A stretch of DNA of 64,000 bases from Ornithinibacillus scapharcae TW25 (GTDB lineage: Bacteria > Bacillota > Bacilli > Bacillales > Amphibacillaceae): NCBI RefSeq assembly GCF_000190475.1, contig NZ_AEWH01000006.1, positions 62,001-126,000 on the forward strand. Direction: 5' to 3'. Positions 1 through 9,065 of this stretch are shown here, in pieces (within the stretch, counting starts at the first letter, position 1; every line of letters begins with the position of its first letter). Under the pieces are notes generated by a model. It was not told the DNA's origin. It did not search any database and saw nothing but the letters and a program-made list of their open reading frames with translations. The position numbers and the translations under genes are program-made.

Positions 1-410
1 TTAGACACCATTCCTCCCTCAACCGTAGGGTCAGGTTCTGGATATGCCTTCTTACCTGTTAAAAACGGCATTTCTAATTCATGGGCGTAAACCGGTACTT
101 GCCAATAACTAACCAAATCGACAATCGCTCCAACATGATCAAAGTGACCATGTGTTAGGATAATGGCTTTTGGTCGGCTATTTTGACCAAAGCGTTCTTC
201 TGTCACTGATATTATTTCATTAGCAGAGTTCGGCATTCCTGCGTCTATCAGTACATACTCATTTGACTTCGGATCCCCAACGAGACCTATATTTACGATT
301 TGGATCGTGTAACAATACAAGTCTGGTAATAATTCTAGTCCTACCCCACTACCAACAGATGTCGCAGGGATATACTTATAGTCACTTCCATAGTTCATTT
401 CCTTATCCAT
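1..410 (-). CDS. MBL-fold metallo-hydrolase, C-terminus cut by window edge
   Basis: The reading frame is open from an ATG at 410 to the left edge, so about 136 N-terminal residues are seen and the rest lies outside the window. The sequence reads MDKEMNYGSDYKYIPATSVG, then GLVGDP and LIDAGMPNSA, then the metal-binding motif HGHFDHVG, which is the HxHxDH signature of the metallo-beta-lactamase fold. Such enzymes are usually di-zinc hydrolases; the substrate cannot be told from this piece. The ATG at 410 is chosen because a GGAGG lies 8 nt upstream; an in-frame ATG at 416 is too close to it. Family call is firm, specific function unknown. Confidence 0.85.
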   Translation of the reverse strand, partial: MDKEMNYGSDYKYIPATSVGSGVGLELLPDLYCYTIQIVNIGLVGDPKSNEYVLIDAGMPNSANEIISVTEERFGQNSRPKAIILTHGHFDHVGAIVDLVSYWQVPVYAHELEMPFLTGKKAYPEPDPTVEGGMVS

Positions 411-534
411 CAGCATAGCCTCCATAAGAATATTCTTCCCTTTCACTGGTAGTATTCCTATGAAAGGAAGAATTATGAAGATCCTTAAGTAGCAATTAAT
501 TCGTAGGCTTTTACGGGGTTATATTCCTGAATTA

Positions 535-602
535 ATATCAGCTATTTTCTCCATATATCAGCGTTTTTATATATATATCAGCGTTTATCACTAATTATTA
601 GC
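535..602. repeat. Short 20-bp-periodic tandem repeat (ATATCAGC core)
   Basis: The core ATATCAGC begins at 535, 555 and 575, and a degenerate ATTATTAGC copy sits at 594-602, giving an exact 20-bp period. The spacers are AT-rich and contain TATATATA. It lies in the 232-bp gap between the MBL-fold gene and the M20 amidohydrolase gene. No gene was seen in the gap. Confidence 0.6.
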
Positions 603-642
603 GAATTCACATCTGTAAGGTGCAGCACTTATGATGGGCTTA

Positions 643-1836
643 TCATTCACTTCCATCACAATAAGAAGCTACAACAGCAGCCATAGCCTTCGCACTAATA
701 ATAAGGCTCTTTTCATTAATATCGAACTTAGGATGATGATGTGGATACGCTTCTCCAGATTCAGGTGTAGCCCCAACATAAAAGAAACAACCTGGTACTT
801 TCTCAAGATAGTAAGCAAAATCCTCTGATGGGGGCTGTGGTGGAGTTTCCAATACAGCTTCAACCTCAGGTATAGACGCTTTCGCCAATACTAGAGCTAC
901 ATGCTCCGTTATCTCTGGGTCATTACACAGAACTGGATAGTCATTCTTATATTCTAAATCGACCTTAACCCCATAAGATCTTTCTAGTCCTTCTGCAAAA
1001 GCACGGACCTCATTTTCAACCGTTTCCCTTGTCCCTGGAGACATTGTTCTTACATCCCCCTCCAAGGTAACCGTATCCTTAATGACATTAAATGTACCTT
1101 TCCCATCAAAATTACCGATTGTGATGGAAGCAGTATCAAAAGGATTAATCCGGCGACTAACAATTGTTTGCAAATTCATTACAAAGGAGCTTGCTGCTAC
1201 AATAGCATCATTAGCAAGATGTGGAGAAGATCCATGTCCACCTTTCCCTTTTACAACTAATTTAAAATATGAACGCCCAGTTTGGGTGTTACCACTTCTA
1301 TAAAAAATTTTCCCTGTTTCCATATTCGTCATCACATGAATACCGAATATCGCATCTACCCCTTCTAAAACACCAGCTTTAATCATTCCTATTGCACCAC
1401 CTGGTGGTTTTTCTTCTGCTGGTTGATGGATAACTTTTATGGTTCCTTTAAGCTGTTCTTTATGTTCTGCCAACGTTTCTGCTAACACCAACATATATGC
1501 TGTATGCCCATCATGTCCACATGCATGCATGACACCTTCATTTTTAGAGGCAAATGGTAAATCAGTCTCTTCTTTAATTGGTAAAGCATCAAAATCCGCA
1601 CGTATTGCTATCGTCTTTCCAGGTTTAGTGCCTTTAATAGTCACTACGATGCCTCTATTTCCTCCGAAATTTGTTTCAACAGCATCAACTGGTACCTCAC
1701 GATAAAACTCTTCTATATACTTAGCTGTTTCTTCTTCTTGAAAGGATAATTCCGGATGTTCATGTAAATAACGTCGAATATCAATGATGCGTTCTTTCTT
1801 CGCCGCTAAATTTGCCATTAGTTCGTCTAGTAACAT
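643..1836 (-). CDS. M20 family metallopeptidase / amidohydrolase
   Basis: A 397-residue cytosolic protein of the M20D group (N-acyl-amino-acid amidohydrolases, hippurate hydrolases), which remove acyl groups from modified amino acids or cleave short peptides using two metal ions. Visible motifs are HEHPELSFQE near residue 25, CGHDGH at 106-111, HQPAEE near 146, GGHGSSPH in the dimerisation region, and a C-terminal YPHHHPKFD. Length is normal for the family. AGGAGGA precedes the ATG. It lies 38 bp downstream of the MFS transporter gene on the same strand, so the two are probably co-transcribed and the transporter may move the substrate or product. It is a paralogue of the gene at 52331-53503. 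The precise substrate is unknown. Confidence 0.88.
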   Translation of the reverse strand: MLLDELMANLAAKKERIIDIRRYLHEHPELSFQEEETAKYIEEFYREVPVDAVETNFGGNRGIVVTIKGTKPGKTIAIRADFDALPIKEETDLPFASKNEGVMHACGHDGHTAYMLVLAETLAEHKEQLKGTIKVIHQPAEEKPPGGAIGMIKAGVLEGVDAIFGIHVMTNMETGKIFYRSGNTQTGRSYFKLVVKGKGGHGSSPHLANDAIVAASSFVMNLQTIVSRRINPFDTASITIGNFDGKGTFNVIKDTVTLEGDVRTMSPGTRETVENEVRAFAEGLERSYGVKVDLEYKNDYPVLCNDPEITEHVALVLAKASIPEVEAVLETPPQPPSEDFAYYLEKVPGCFFYVGATPESGEAYPHHHPKFDINEKSLIISAKAMAAVVASYCDGSE

Positions 1837-1874
1837 GATAAATTCCTCCTTGGCGATTTATTTATTGTATATAT

Positions 1875-3275
1875 CTACCTTTGCATGGATTCTTCCTTCT
1901 GCTTTTTGGTTACAGTAGGAATCAAGAATAAAATGGAAAGTAACGATACCGTTGCAAAAATGACATTTGTTATGATTCCAACCGTTGCTGCCATGTGTAC
2001 AGAGCTTACTTCCGAAACCGCTCCATATACAGTTGCTGAGATTGCGATTCCAAATGCATTACCTAGTGAACTAGCCATTTTATAGATCCCTGAGGCCTCC
2101 CCGATTTTATCATCAGGTGCAGAATCTACAGCCGTATCTGTCGATGGAGTTGCATACATTCCAAGACCAAGACCAAATAGAATAAATCCGACAAATACGA
2201 TGATGGTATAAAGAAGGTCCGGTAAAAACGTTAATCCCATAACGGCAACCCCGATCAAGGTAATAAATGAACCCCATACCATCGGTTTCTTAGCTCCTGT
2301 ACGCTGCATAATCTTTTCGCCAACCCGAATTAATGAGAGGACCGCGACCAGATAGCCTAATGATAGTAAACCTGATTGAAAAGCAGTAAATCCCCGACCA
2401 ACTTGGACATACGTATTCGCAACAATTAACGTACCGGCAACAGCATTTAAAAGGAAATTAGATACTGTTGCACCCGTATAACCTTTATTTTTAAATAGCT
2501 TGAAATCAATTAGAGCATTGCTTTTTCTACCCTCATAATAGATAAAAACAACGATTCCAACAACCGAAACAACTGCAACAAGAAGGGTTATAAAGCTTGT
2601 CCAACCTAATTCAGCGCCCTGTGTAATGAAAATATTAATTGCTAACATTGTAATGATAAAAATAATCAATCCACCGTAATCGAATCTAAATTTCCCTGTT
2701 GTTTTTGCTTTACTTTCTGGTACATCCTTTATCAGCCACATAGCAAGTAATGCAAAAATGATGGAAAAGATAAATATCCATTTCCACCCCATGTACGTAG
2801 CAATAGCTCCACCTGCAAAGGAAGTAATACCAGATCCACCCCATGAACCAATAGACCAATAACTTAATGCTCGCTGTCTCTCTGCACCTTCAAAATAAGC
2901 CTTCATAAGAGCAATGGTCGCAGGCATAATACAAGCAGCCGATAAACCTTGCATTACTCTACCAATTATCAATAATACTGATCCCTGTGCCAGCACTAAT
3001 AATAACGATCCTATAACACTTAGTATTAAACCCAAATAGGTAATTTTCTTTCTTCCGATTTTATCAGCTAATCCCCCTGCAACAACGATAAACATACCTG
3101 AAAACAAAGAAGTTAAACTGATTGCTATATTAATAACCCCTAAGTCAAGACCCAAATCCTTTTGAACTGCCGGTACAATATTTACCATTGCTTGTGCAAA
3201 TAACCAAAAAGTAGTAACCCCAAACACAATACCAATAATCATTTTATTACTACCCTGGTAATTTTCTATGCTCAT
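1875..3275 (-). CDS. MFS transporter, DHA2 (14-TM drug:H+ antiporter) type
   Basis: A polytopic membrane protein of about 466 residues with the MFS motif GGLADKIGRKK after TM2 and GRVMQGLSAACIMPAT (motif B/C region) in TM4-5. The hydrophobic pattern suits 14 segments, as in the QacA/EmrB/SdrM group that exports drugs or organic compounds against protons. The start at 3275 (MSIENYQG) is preferred because TTAGGAGGATTCATC stands directly upstream; a longer frame begins 36 nt earlier without a ribosome-binding site. It is the first gene of a two-gene unit with the M20 amidohydrolase. Substrate unknown. Confidence 0.85.
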   Translation of the reverse strand: MSIENYQGSNKMIIGIVFGVTTFWLFAQAMVNIVPAVQKDLGLDLGVINIAISLTSLFSGMFIVVAGGLADKIGRKKITYLGLILSVIGSLLLVLAQGSVLLIIGRVMQGLSAACIMPATIALMKAYFEGAERQRALSYWSIGSWGGSGITSFAGGAIATYMGWKWIFIFSIIFALLAMWLIKDVPESKAKTTGKFRFDYGGLIIFIITMLAINIFITQGAELGWTSFITLLVAVVSVVGIVVFIYYEGRKSNALIDFKLFKNKGYTGATVSNFLLNAVAGTLIVANTYVQVGRGFTAFQSGLLSLGYLVAVLSLIRVGEKIMQRTGAKKPMVWGSFITLIGVAVMGLTFLPDLLYTIIVFVGFILFGLGLGMYATPSTDTAVDSAPDDKIGEASGIYKMASSLGNAFGIAISATVYGAVSEVSSVHMAATVGIITNVIFATVSLLSILFLIPTVTKKQKEESMQR

Positions 3276-3351
3276 GATGAATCCTCCTAATGTCCACACC
3301 ATAATTTTCACACGAATTCCATGTGCGCTATCTAATTAGCTTACACAAAAT

Positions 3352-3379
3352 GGAAATAGATATTATTGTTAATATTTCC
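3352..3379. promoter_or_regulatory. Imperfect inverted repeat in divergent intergenic region
   Basis: GGAAATA at 3352-3358 and TATTTCC at 3373-3379 form 7-bp arms around an AT-rich centre, in the gap between the divergent MFS and flavin reductase-like genes. It could be an operator for either gene, but no local regulator gene is present, so the call is weak. Confidence 0.25.
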
Positions 3380-3515
3380 TAGTTTACAGATTGTAGTTTT
3401 CTCTACTCCCAGATTGGTTGGAAAATACACTGTAACATGATACCATCAATGAGAAGGTAAGTATTATATGTTCGTGGTAACATCATGACAATCAGAAGAA
3501 AAGTGAGGGTATGGC

Positions 3516-4058
3516 ATGAAATTAGTAGGAATTTCAGGGGCTATGGCTGGTGATAAGACATCCATTGCGGTAAACGATGTATTAGTCGCAGCTCAACAGA
3601 TTGATTTATCCATCAAAACCGAATTAATTGACTTAAGAGAATATGAGATAGATTTTGCAATTGGTGCTCCATTAGCAGATTATAATAATGACACGATAAA
3701 CGTGGTTAAAAAAATGCTGAACGCAGATTTTTTGGTTTTTGGAACTCCAATTTATCAAGCTTCTATTTCTGGAGCACTTAAGAACTTGTTCGATTTGCTT
3801 CCTGAGAATGCGTTCAAATATAAGGTAACAGGTATTGTCGCAACAGGTTGGTCTAATAAACACTTTCTTGTACCAGAATATCAGTTAAAGCCCATTCTTT
3901 CTTATTTTAAAGGGTTGATTCCCACTGGAAATGTTTATATTCATAACGACGCTTTTAATGATAACAGTGAAGAAATTATTGATCGTAGCATATCCGATAG
4001 AATCCAAAAATTGGCCAATGAAATGATTTATTTGCAAAAAGGTATTCAGAATCGATAA
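3516..4058 (+). CDS. NADPH-dependent FMN reductase-like flavoprotein
   Basis: A 180-residue flavodoxin-like protein of the NADPH-dependent FMN reductase family. The N-terminal MKLVGISGAMAGDKTS is the FMN phosphate-binding loop in the form GISG(S)xR/K; FGTPIYQASISGALKNLFDL matches the family motif P.Y..S..G.LKN..D. Members reduce FMN, quinones or azo dyes in the cytosol. It stands alone, divergent from the MFS-amidohydrolase pair and followed by its own terminator. GTGAGGG precedes the start. The physiological substrate cannot be told. Confidence 0.82.
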   Translation: MKLVGISGAMAGDKTSIAVNDVLVAAQQIDLSIKTELIDLREYEIDFAIGAPLADYNNDTINVVKKMLNADFLVFGTPIYQASISGALKNLFDLLPENAFKYKVTGIVATGWSNKHFLVPEYQLKPILSYFKGLIPTGNVYIHNDAFNDNSEEIIDRSISDRIQKLANEMIYLQKGIQNR

Positions 4059-4070
4059 GGTTCATAAGTG

Positions 4071-4100
4071 AAAACGCAACCCATTTAGGATTGCGTTTTT
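4071..4100 (+). terminator. Rho-independent terminator after flavin reductase-like gene
   Basis: AAAACGCAA at 4071-4079 pairs with TTGCGTTTT at 4091-4099, followed by T residues. Confidence 0.75.
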
Positions 4101-4149
4101 ATATAGAAAAAGTCTGAGCATCCTTTGAATTTCTCAAAGCTAGAATGAA

Positions 4150-5133
4150 CTAGTTCCCCTGTACTTGAATAATAATCTTACCAATATTACGGTTTTCTTC
4201 CATATAGGTATGAGCCTTAGCGGTGTCCTCTATCGGAAAGACAGTATCTACTATTGGTTTAATACTTCCATTCTCGAAATAAGGTATAACAACCTCAGTA
4301 AATTCCTTCGCTAAATTAGCTTTATATTCATCACTTCTTGGTGTTAATAGTGTTCCATATAATTGTACATACTTGGCCATTAACGCCATTAAATTAACGT
4401 TTGGAACGACACCGCCACCAAGGGTTCCAATTAACACCCATCTTCCACCCTGTTTAATACTAGCTAAATTCTTCTCCCAATAATCCGCACCAATAAAATC
4501 TAATATAAGATCGACACCTTTGCCATCTGTCGCTTTTAAAACGTCTTCTTCAAAAGCTTTTTCCTTATAATTTATCAAAACATCTGCACCCAATTGTTGA
4601 CAGAAATCTAGTTTTTTCTGAGACCCTGCAGTCACAATGACCTTCGCATCCGATATGTGTTTGGCTAACTGGATGGCCGCCGTTCCTACCCCACTTGCAC
4701 CAGCATGAATCAACACTGATTCGTGTTTCGTAAGCTTACCAATCCAGTATAAAGTTTGAAATGCAGTTAAAAACACTTCTGGTATGGCTGCTCCTTGTTC
4801 AAATGAAAAGTTATCTGGAATCTTCATTGCTCGATCAACTGGCATAAGAGCATATTCAGCATATCCGCCACCGTTTACTAATCCCATTACTCGTTCACCA
4901 ACAGCGAATGGACTATTTCCAGTTACATCTTCCACTATTCCAGCAACCTCTACACCAAGTACAGGATTTTTCATATAACCTGACTTTCCTTGTCTAGTAA
5001 TGATATCTGTACGATTTACCGCAGCATTCTGCACCTTAATCAGCAGTTGCCCGTCCATTGGTTTTGGAGTTGCTAGTTCTGTCAATTCTAGTTGTTCAGG
5101 TCCACCTGGTTGTTTAACAGTAATACCTTTCAT
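4150..5133 (-). CDS. NAD(P)H-quinone oxidoreductase, PIG3/QOR-type MDR family
   Basis: A 327-residue medium-chain dehydrogenase/reductase without the structural zinc cysteines, which points to the quinone oxidoreductase branch. Visible features are AAVNRTDI in the substrate domain, AAIPEVFLTAFQTL typical of the PIG3 (TP53I3-like) subgroup, and the nucleotide-binding HAGASGVGTAAIQLAKH near residue 145. It would reduce quinones or other electrophiles with NADPH. Length is typical. AAGGAGAA precedes the ATG. It is monocistronic, convergent with the flavin reductase-like gene; both suggest redox or electrophile defence, which is inference. Confidence 0.88.
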   Translation of the reverse strand: MKGITVKQPGGPEQLELTELATPKPMDGQLLIKVQNAAVNRTDIITRQGKSGYMKNPVLGVEVAGIVEDVTGNSPFAVGERVMGLVNGGGYAEYALMPVDRAMKIPDNFSFEQGAAIPEVFLTAFQTLYWIGKLTKHESVLIHAGASGVGTAAIQLAKHISDAKVIVTAGSQKKLDFCQQLGADVLINYKEKAFEEDVLKATDGKGVDLILDFIGADYWEKNLASIKQGGRWVLIGTLGGGVVPNVNLMALMAKYVQLYGTLLTPRSDEYKANLAKEFTEVVIPYFENGSIKPIVDTVFPIEDTAKAHTYMEENRNIGKIIIQVQGN

Positions 5134-5267
5134 TATGGATTCTCCTTCTCTTACAAAATGACGTCATATATTCATGATGCACCTTTTGTAAATAGAATAT
5201 CAAATAAAATGTCTTTCCTAAGGGGACAATGGTTGTGTATTGATTCATAGAATACCCATAAACAAAT

Positions 5268-5301
5268 AGAATCAGTGAGAGAATAAACCCTCACTGATTC
5301 T
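5268..5301 (-). terminator. Possible terminator overlapping the yjbA stop codon
   Basis: AGAATCAGTGAG at 5268-5279 pairs with CTCACTGATTCT at 5290-5301, a perfect 12-bp stem that includes the yjbA stop codon. The T-run on the transcribed side is short, so termination may be weak. Confidence 0.5.
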
Positions 5302-6064
5302 TTGATTTTTGTTTGGATGCGCCTTCTGCGTAATTGCTCTCAAGCTCCCACATTTTTTCCAAGAATGGTTGCCCTTTTATTAGTTTTTCACAAAGTTCTT
5401 CATGATCAAGACTCCAACCGTATTTAACTCCATCATATAATGCTTGCCATACTTCGTCTTCATCCATATAACGAATATCGGGATACTTCTTAGGATCCCA
5501 TTCCGTTAACCAATAACGAAGCTCTTCTATATTATTAGAAGTCCTGAGTTGATCCAACCCCATCATAAGCAGTTGCTTTAACTGTCTTTCTCTTCTAGTT
5601 AACCCGAAAATTAGCTCTGGTGACATGGAAAGCATATGATATTCTTTTATATACCTAGAGTCATCAAAACCGAAGCTTTGTGGCTTTGATTTTCCAATCA
5701 TTTCATATACAAGCTGTTCTTGTCTTGGGATTAGTCTGCTTTTTCGAATTGGTATACGATACCCGATAGTATCAAATGCTATAATATCATTTCCGTCGGT
5801 TACAATACATGCATAGTCTACTACGGATCTCTCTTGACCTTTTCGAGTATACGCACGTTTGTATATAGCATCTAATAAGCCTTTCGGTAAGTCATGCATA
5901 TCATTTTCAATGTATTGAAACAATGATTCTGTTATGTAAATTAAAGGCACTTGATCAAGTAATTCAATACCATCATCTTTTCGCCATTCATGAAAATAAC
6001 AAACATTATACCCGTTTTCTTCTCCTTCAAACCAGTTGACCCAAACATCGTGTAAGTATAACAT
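5291..6064 (-). CDS. yjbA: YjbA family protein (DUF3603)
   Basis: A 257-residue protein that starts [20 protein letters not shown] and continues [18 protein letters not shown], which I recognise as the conserved Bacillales protein YjbA. No enzymatic motif, signal peptide or membrane segment is evident, and no function is established to my knowledge. The ATG at 6064 is chosen over an upstream in-frame start at 6121 because a GAGGGG lies 8 nt before it and the family begins with MLYLHDV. In B. subtilis yjbA is in the same neighbourhood as fabHA-fabF, as here. Confidence 0.88.
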   Translation of the reverse strand: MLYLHDVWVNWFEGEENGYNVCYFHEWRKDDGIELLDQVPLIYITESLFQYIENDMHDLPKGLLDAIYKRAYTRKGQERSVVDYACIVTDGNDIIAFDTIGYRIPIRKSRLIPRQEQLVYEMIGKSKPQSFGFDDSRYIKEYHMLSMSPELIFGLTRRERQLKQLLMMGLDQLRTSNNIEELRYWLTEWDPKKYPDIRYMDEDEVWQALYDGVKYGWSLDHEELCEKLIKGQPFLEKMWELESNYAEGASKQKSKNQ

Positions 6065-6110
6065 AAAACACCCCTCACTCCCACAAAGAATCTTTACCTG
6101 AGGTTGCTCA

Positions 6111-6137
6111 AAAAATACCATCTCTACCAGTATTTTT
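6111..6137 (-). terminator. Terminator after the small membrane protein gene
   Basis: On the minus strand AAAAATAC and GTATTTTT form an 8-bp stem, followed by a T-run. It separates the small membrane gene upstream from yjbA. Confidence 0.55.
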
Positions 6138-6206
6138 GAACATCGCTTTAGAATACATTATGACCATCATTTGAAAAATTATTCGATAGAGTGAAAATTA
6201 CCCGAG

Positions 6207-6413
6207 TTAGGGTCTATTTGGAAAAGTATAAATTACAAACGTCATCATTAAAACGCCTATTGGCAAAAGATAGCACTCGAATCTACTCCCCACATACAAA
6301 AAATATTCTGCCCAAGATACCCCAGCTGGCAAAAAATTCATATACGCTATCAATGTCACTCCACCCGTTACAGCTAGTCCAAATCCGATTAAAAATAAAA
6401 ACAAATGCCCCAT
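6207..6413 (-). CDS. Small two-TM membrane protein, unknown function
   Basis: A 68-residue protein beginning MGHLFLFLIGFGLAVTGGVT, with a second hydrophobic stretch near the C-terminus (PIGVLMMTFVIYTF) and hence probably two membrane segments. The start at 6413 is preferred since AGGTGG lies 7 nt upstream; an in-frame ATG at 6437 has no such site. The downstream terminator and clean ribosome-binding site support a real gene. I do not recognise a named family. Confidence 0.6.
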   Translation of the reverse strand: MGHLFLFLIGFGLAVTGGVTLIAYMNFLPAGVSWAEYFLYVGSRFECYLLPIGVLMMTFVIYTFPNRP

Positions 6414-6504
6414 TATCCAACCACCTAGCTTGTCCATTATTTTTAATTGATTATATGCACTACATATAGAAACTATGATAGAGATGATAGATATAATAGG
6501 CTAA

Positions 6505-6660
6505 AAGGTAATATTTCGGGCTGATAGTTCTCCTAGCAGGATCATATTTGTCGGGGAGGGATTATGTGCTAGCACGGTGGACTTATATTTTTCGGAACAG
6601 GGACTTTGTTCTCTCATGGTGGGCCCATATTTTTCAGTACAGGGACTATGTTCGCTCGTA
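6505..6660. repeat. Degenerate ~42-bp tandem repeat
   Basis: Two good copies begin with GGTGG at 6576 and 6618 (period 42 bp) and share ATATTTTTC, ACAGGGACT and TGTTC blocks. A more diverged 41-bp copy begins at 6535 (ATATTTGTCGGGGAGGGA), and a partial copy lies near 6506 (GGTAATATTTCGGG). The array fills the gap between fabF and the small membrane protein gene. The frame of the repeats is broken by stops, so it is not coding. Confidence 0.65.
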
Positions 6661-6680
6661 ACTTGTTCATAAAACCAATG

Positions 6681-6706
6681 AAAAAGACTGACCATTACAG
6701 TCAGCC
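6681..6706 (-). terminator. Terminator of fabH-fabF operon
   Basis: On the minus strand GGCTGAC and GTCAGTC form the stem around TGTAATG, followed by TTTTT. Confidence 0.7.
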
Positions 6707-6712
6707 TTCACA

Positions 6713-7951
6713 TTATTGATATTTTTTAAAGACAAGTGCTACGTTATGTCCACCAAAACCTAATGAATTACTTACAACTACATTTACATCTTGCTTTCTC
6801 GCTTTATTTGGAACATAGTCTAGGTCTAAATCAGGATCTGGTGTCTCGTAATTGGTTGTTGGTGGAATAACTCCGTTTTCAATTGCCTTAACAGAGATGA
6901 CAGCTTCTACTCCACCAGCCGCTCCCAATAAATGACCTGTCATTGATTTAGTTGATGAGACGGCAAGCTTGTAAGCATGTTCACCGAAAATGGTTTTTAT
7001 TGCTTCTGTTTCATATTTATCATTTAGGTCTGTGCTTGTACCATGAGCATTAATATAATCTACATCCTCAGGCTTTAACCCTGCATCCTTTAGTGCGTGT
7101 TGCATTGCTCTAGCAGCGCCCTCACCATGTTCAGCAGGAGCAGTGATATGGTATGCATCTCCAGTTGCACCATAACCCACAATTTCAGCATAAATACGTG
7201 CTCCACGAGCCAGTGCTGTTTCAAGTGATTCTAAGATTAGGATACCTGCACCTTCACCCATTACAAAACCATCTCGATTTTTATCAAACGGACGACTTGC
7301 TATAGAAGGGTCATCATTAAAGGATAGTGCCTTCATTGCTGAGAAACCAGAAAAGGCCATGTTTGTAATTGGTGCTTCACTACCCCCAGCGATAATGTAG
7401 TCCACATCTCCACGTTGTACCGCTTTAAATGCATCTCCGATTGAATTTGCCCCAGATGCACATGCTGTTACCGAACATGAGTTAATTCCTTTTGCACCTG
7501 TCTGAATCGATACCTGTCCAGCAGCCATATCTGGGATCATCATTGGAACAAAGAAAGGACTAACTCTTTTTGGACCCTTTTCAACAAATTTCATAAATTG
7601 TTCTTCATAAGTTTTCATTCCACCAATTCCAGAACCAATCCAAACACCTACACGGTGGGCAATTTCATCCGTTATTTCTAAGTTAGCATCCTTTAATGCC
7701 ATCTTGGAAGCTGCTACAGCGTATTGTGTGAAAGGATCCATTTTTCGTGCATCTTTTTTATCAACATAAAGAGAAGGATCGAAATCCTTTACTTCAGCAG
7801 CTACCTTAGCAGGGAAATCTTCTTTATTTACTTGCGTGACAAAATCAATTCCTGATTTACTTGCTAATAGACTTTCCCACATTGTATTCACATCATTTCC
7901 AACAGGAGTAATTGCTCCAACCCCTGTTACAACAACTCTTCTTTCTGACAT
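6713..7951 (-). CDS. fabF: Beta-ketoacyl-ACP synthase II
   Basis: A 412-residue condensing enzyme of type II fatty acid synthesis that extends acyl-ACP with malonyl-ACP in the cytosol. The start [18 protein letters not shown], the nucleophile cysteine in [19 protein letters not shown] (around residue 163) and the two histidines in [11 protein letters not shown] and [13 protein letters not shown] form the Cys-His-His triad of FabF. Length is typical. It follows fabH by about 53 bp on the same strand and ends at a terminator, so both form one operon, as in B. subtilis fabHA-fabF. Confidence 0.96.
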   Translation of the reverse strand: MSERRVVVTGVGAITPVGNDVNTMWESLLASKSGIDFVTQVNKEDFPAKVAAEVKDFDPSLYVDKKDARKMDPFTQYAVAASKMALKDANLEITDEIAHRVGVWIGSGIGGMKTYEEQFMKFVEKGPKRVSPFFVPMMIPDMAAGQVSIQTGAKGINSCSVTACASGANSIGDAFKAVQRGDVDYIIAGGSEAPITNMAFSGFSAMKALSFNDDPSIASRPFDKNRDGFVMGEGAGILILESLETALARGARIYAEIVGYGATGDAYHITAPAEHGEGAARAMQHALKDAGLKPEDVDYINAHGTSTDLNDKYETEAIKTIFGEHAYKLAVSSTKSMTGHLLGAAGGVEAVISVKAIENGVIPPTTNYETPDPDLDLDYVPNKARKQDVNVVVSNSLGFGGHNVALVFKKYQ

Positions 7952-8004
7952 GATTTTAGTATTCCTCCTATAATTTAGTATTCAACAGAATCAAAGGATG
8001 ACAA

Positions 8005-8943
8005 TTATCGTCCCCAGCGTAATGAAATTGCTCCCCATGTTAAACCTGCACCAAATCCTACTAATACAACTACATCATCTTCCTTAATTTTACCATTCTT
8101 TACACTTTCCGATAAAGCCATAGGTATAGATGCAGAAGAATTATTTCCATATTTGTTAATGACTTTTGCCATTCTATCCTCTGAAATTCCTAATTTCTCC
8201 ATAGCAGCTTCCATGATGCGGATATTAGCTTGGTGCGGAATTAGAAAATCAACATCCTCTTTCTGTAACCCTGCTTTTTCAATGACATTGATTGATGAAT
8301 CTGGCATTTGTCTAACTGCAAATTTAAATACTTCACGGCCGTTCATTGCTAGGTATCCATCATCCTTCTGATATAGGTGCTTACCGCCAGAACCATTCGC
8401 ACCTAACTCGAATGCTAATATACCTCTTCCATCGGAAACTTCACCTAGGACAGCTGCCCCTGCACCATCTCCAAAAAGCACACAGGTATTACGATCAGTC
8501 CAATCTGTTATTTTCGAAAGTTTTTCAGCACCAACAACAAGTATATTTTTGTATACCTTTGTTTCTATAAACTGTTTTGCAGTAATCATACCGTACATAA
8601 AGCCAGCACATGCAGCACTAATATCCATTGCCGCGGCATTCCATGCACCGAGCTTTTCCTGTAGCATACAGGATACGGATGGAAACGGTGTATCCGGCGT
8701 AACTGTTGCTACTAATATCAAATCTATTTCTTCAGGGCTAATATTTGCATCTTCTAAAGCGCTTAAAGATGCATGGTATGCCATATGTGAAGTATTCATA
8801 TCATCATCAGCGATTCTTCTTTCCTCAATTCCTGTTCTAGTTCGAATCCATTCATCACTTGTATCAACCATTTTTTCCAAGTCAAAATTCGTTAAGATCT
8901 TTGTCGGTACATAATGTCCAACACCTAAAATTCCAACACCCAT
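8005..8943 (-). CDS. fabH: Beta-ketoacyl-ACP synthase III
   Basis: A 312-residue enzyme that condenses acyl-CoA (in Bacillus mainly branched starters) with malonyl-ACP to begin fatty acid synthesis. It starts [19 protein letters not shown]; the catalytic Cys-His-Asn triad is visible as [25 protein letters not shown] and [26 protein letters not shown] precedes the ATG. First gene of the fabH-fabF operon, downstream of a FapR-like box, which suggests malonyl-CoA-responsive repression. Confidence 0.96.
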   Translation of the reverse strand: MGVGILGVGHYVPTKILTNFDLEKMVDTSDEWIRTRTGIEERRIADDDMNTSHMAYHASLSALEDANISPEEIDLILVATVTPDTPFPSVSCMLQEKLGAWNAAAMDISAACAGFMYGMITAKQFIETKVYKNILVVGAEKLSKITDWTDRNTCVLFGDGAGAAVLGEVSDGRGILAFELGANGSGGKHLYQKDDGYLAMNGREVFKFAVRQMPDSSINVIEKAGLQKEDVDFLIPHQANIRIMEAAMEKLGISEDRMAKVINKYGNNSSASIPMALSESVKNGKIKEDDVVVLVGFGAGLTWGAISLRWGR

Positions 8944-8978
8944 TTTTACATCTCCTCACAACGTTGTTATTATCAAAT

Positions 8979-8997
8979 ATTATGACTAGGTACTAAT
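8979..8997 (-). promoter_or_regulatory. Putative FapR operator upstream of fabH
   Basis: The minus strand reads ATTAGTACCTAGTCATAAT about 36 nt before the fabH start. FapR, the malonyl-CoA-responsive repressor of lipid synthesis in Bacillus, binds imperfect inverted repeats with an ATTAGTACC half-site, and fabHA-fabF is a known target. The match is from memory of the consensus; fapR itself is not in this window. Confidence 0.6.
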
Positions 8998-9065
8998 TTT
9001 AATGCAAAAAAGAAAGACTTGCAAGATACAACTACTCCATCCCAATCTAATTCCATGACAAAAAA

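Noticed and set aside
631-828. Plus-strand frame at the 3' end of the M20 gene
   Set aside because: Antisense shadow of a well-conserved gene; no start site.
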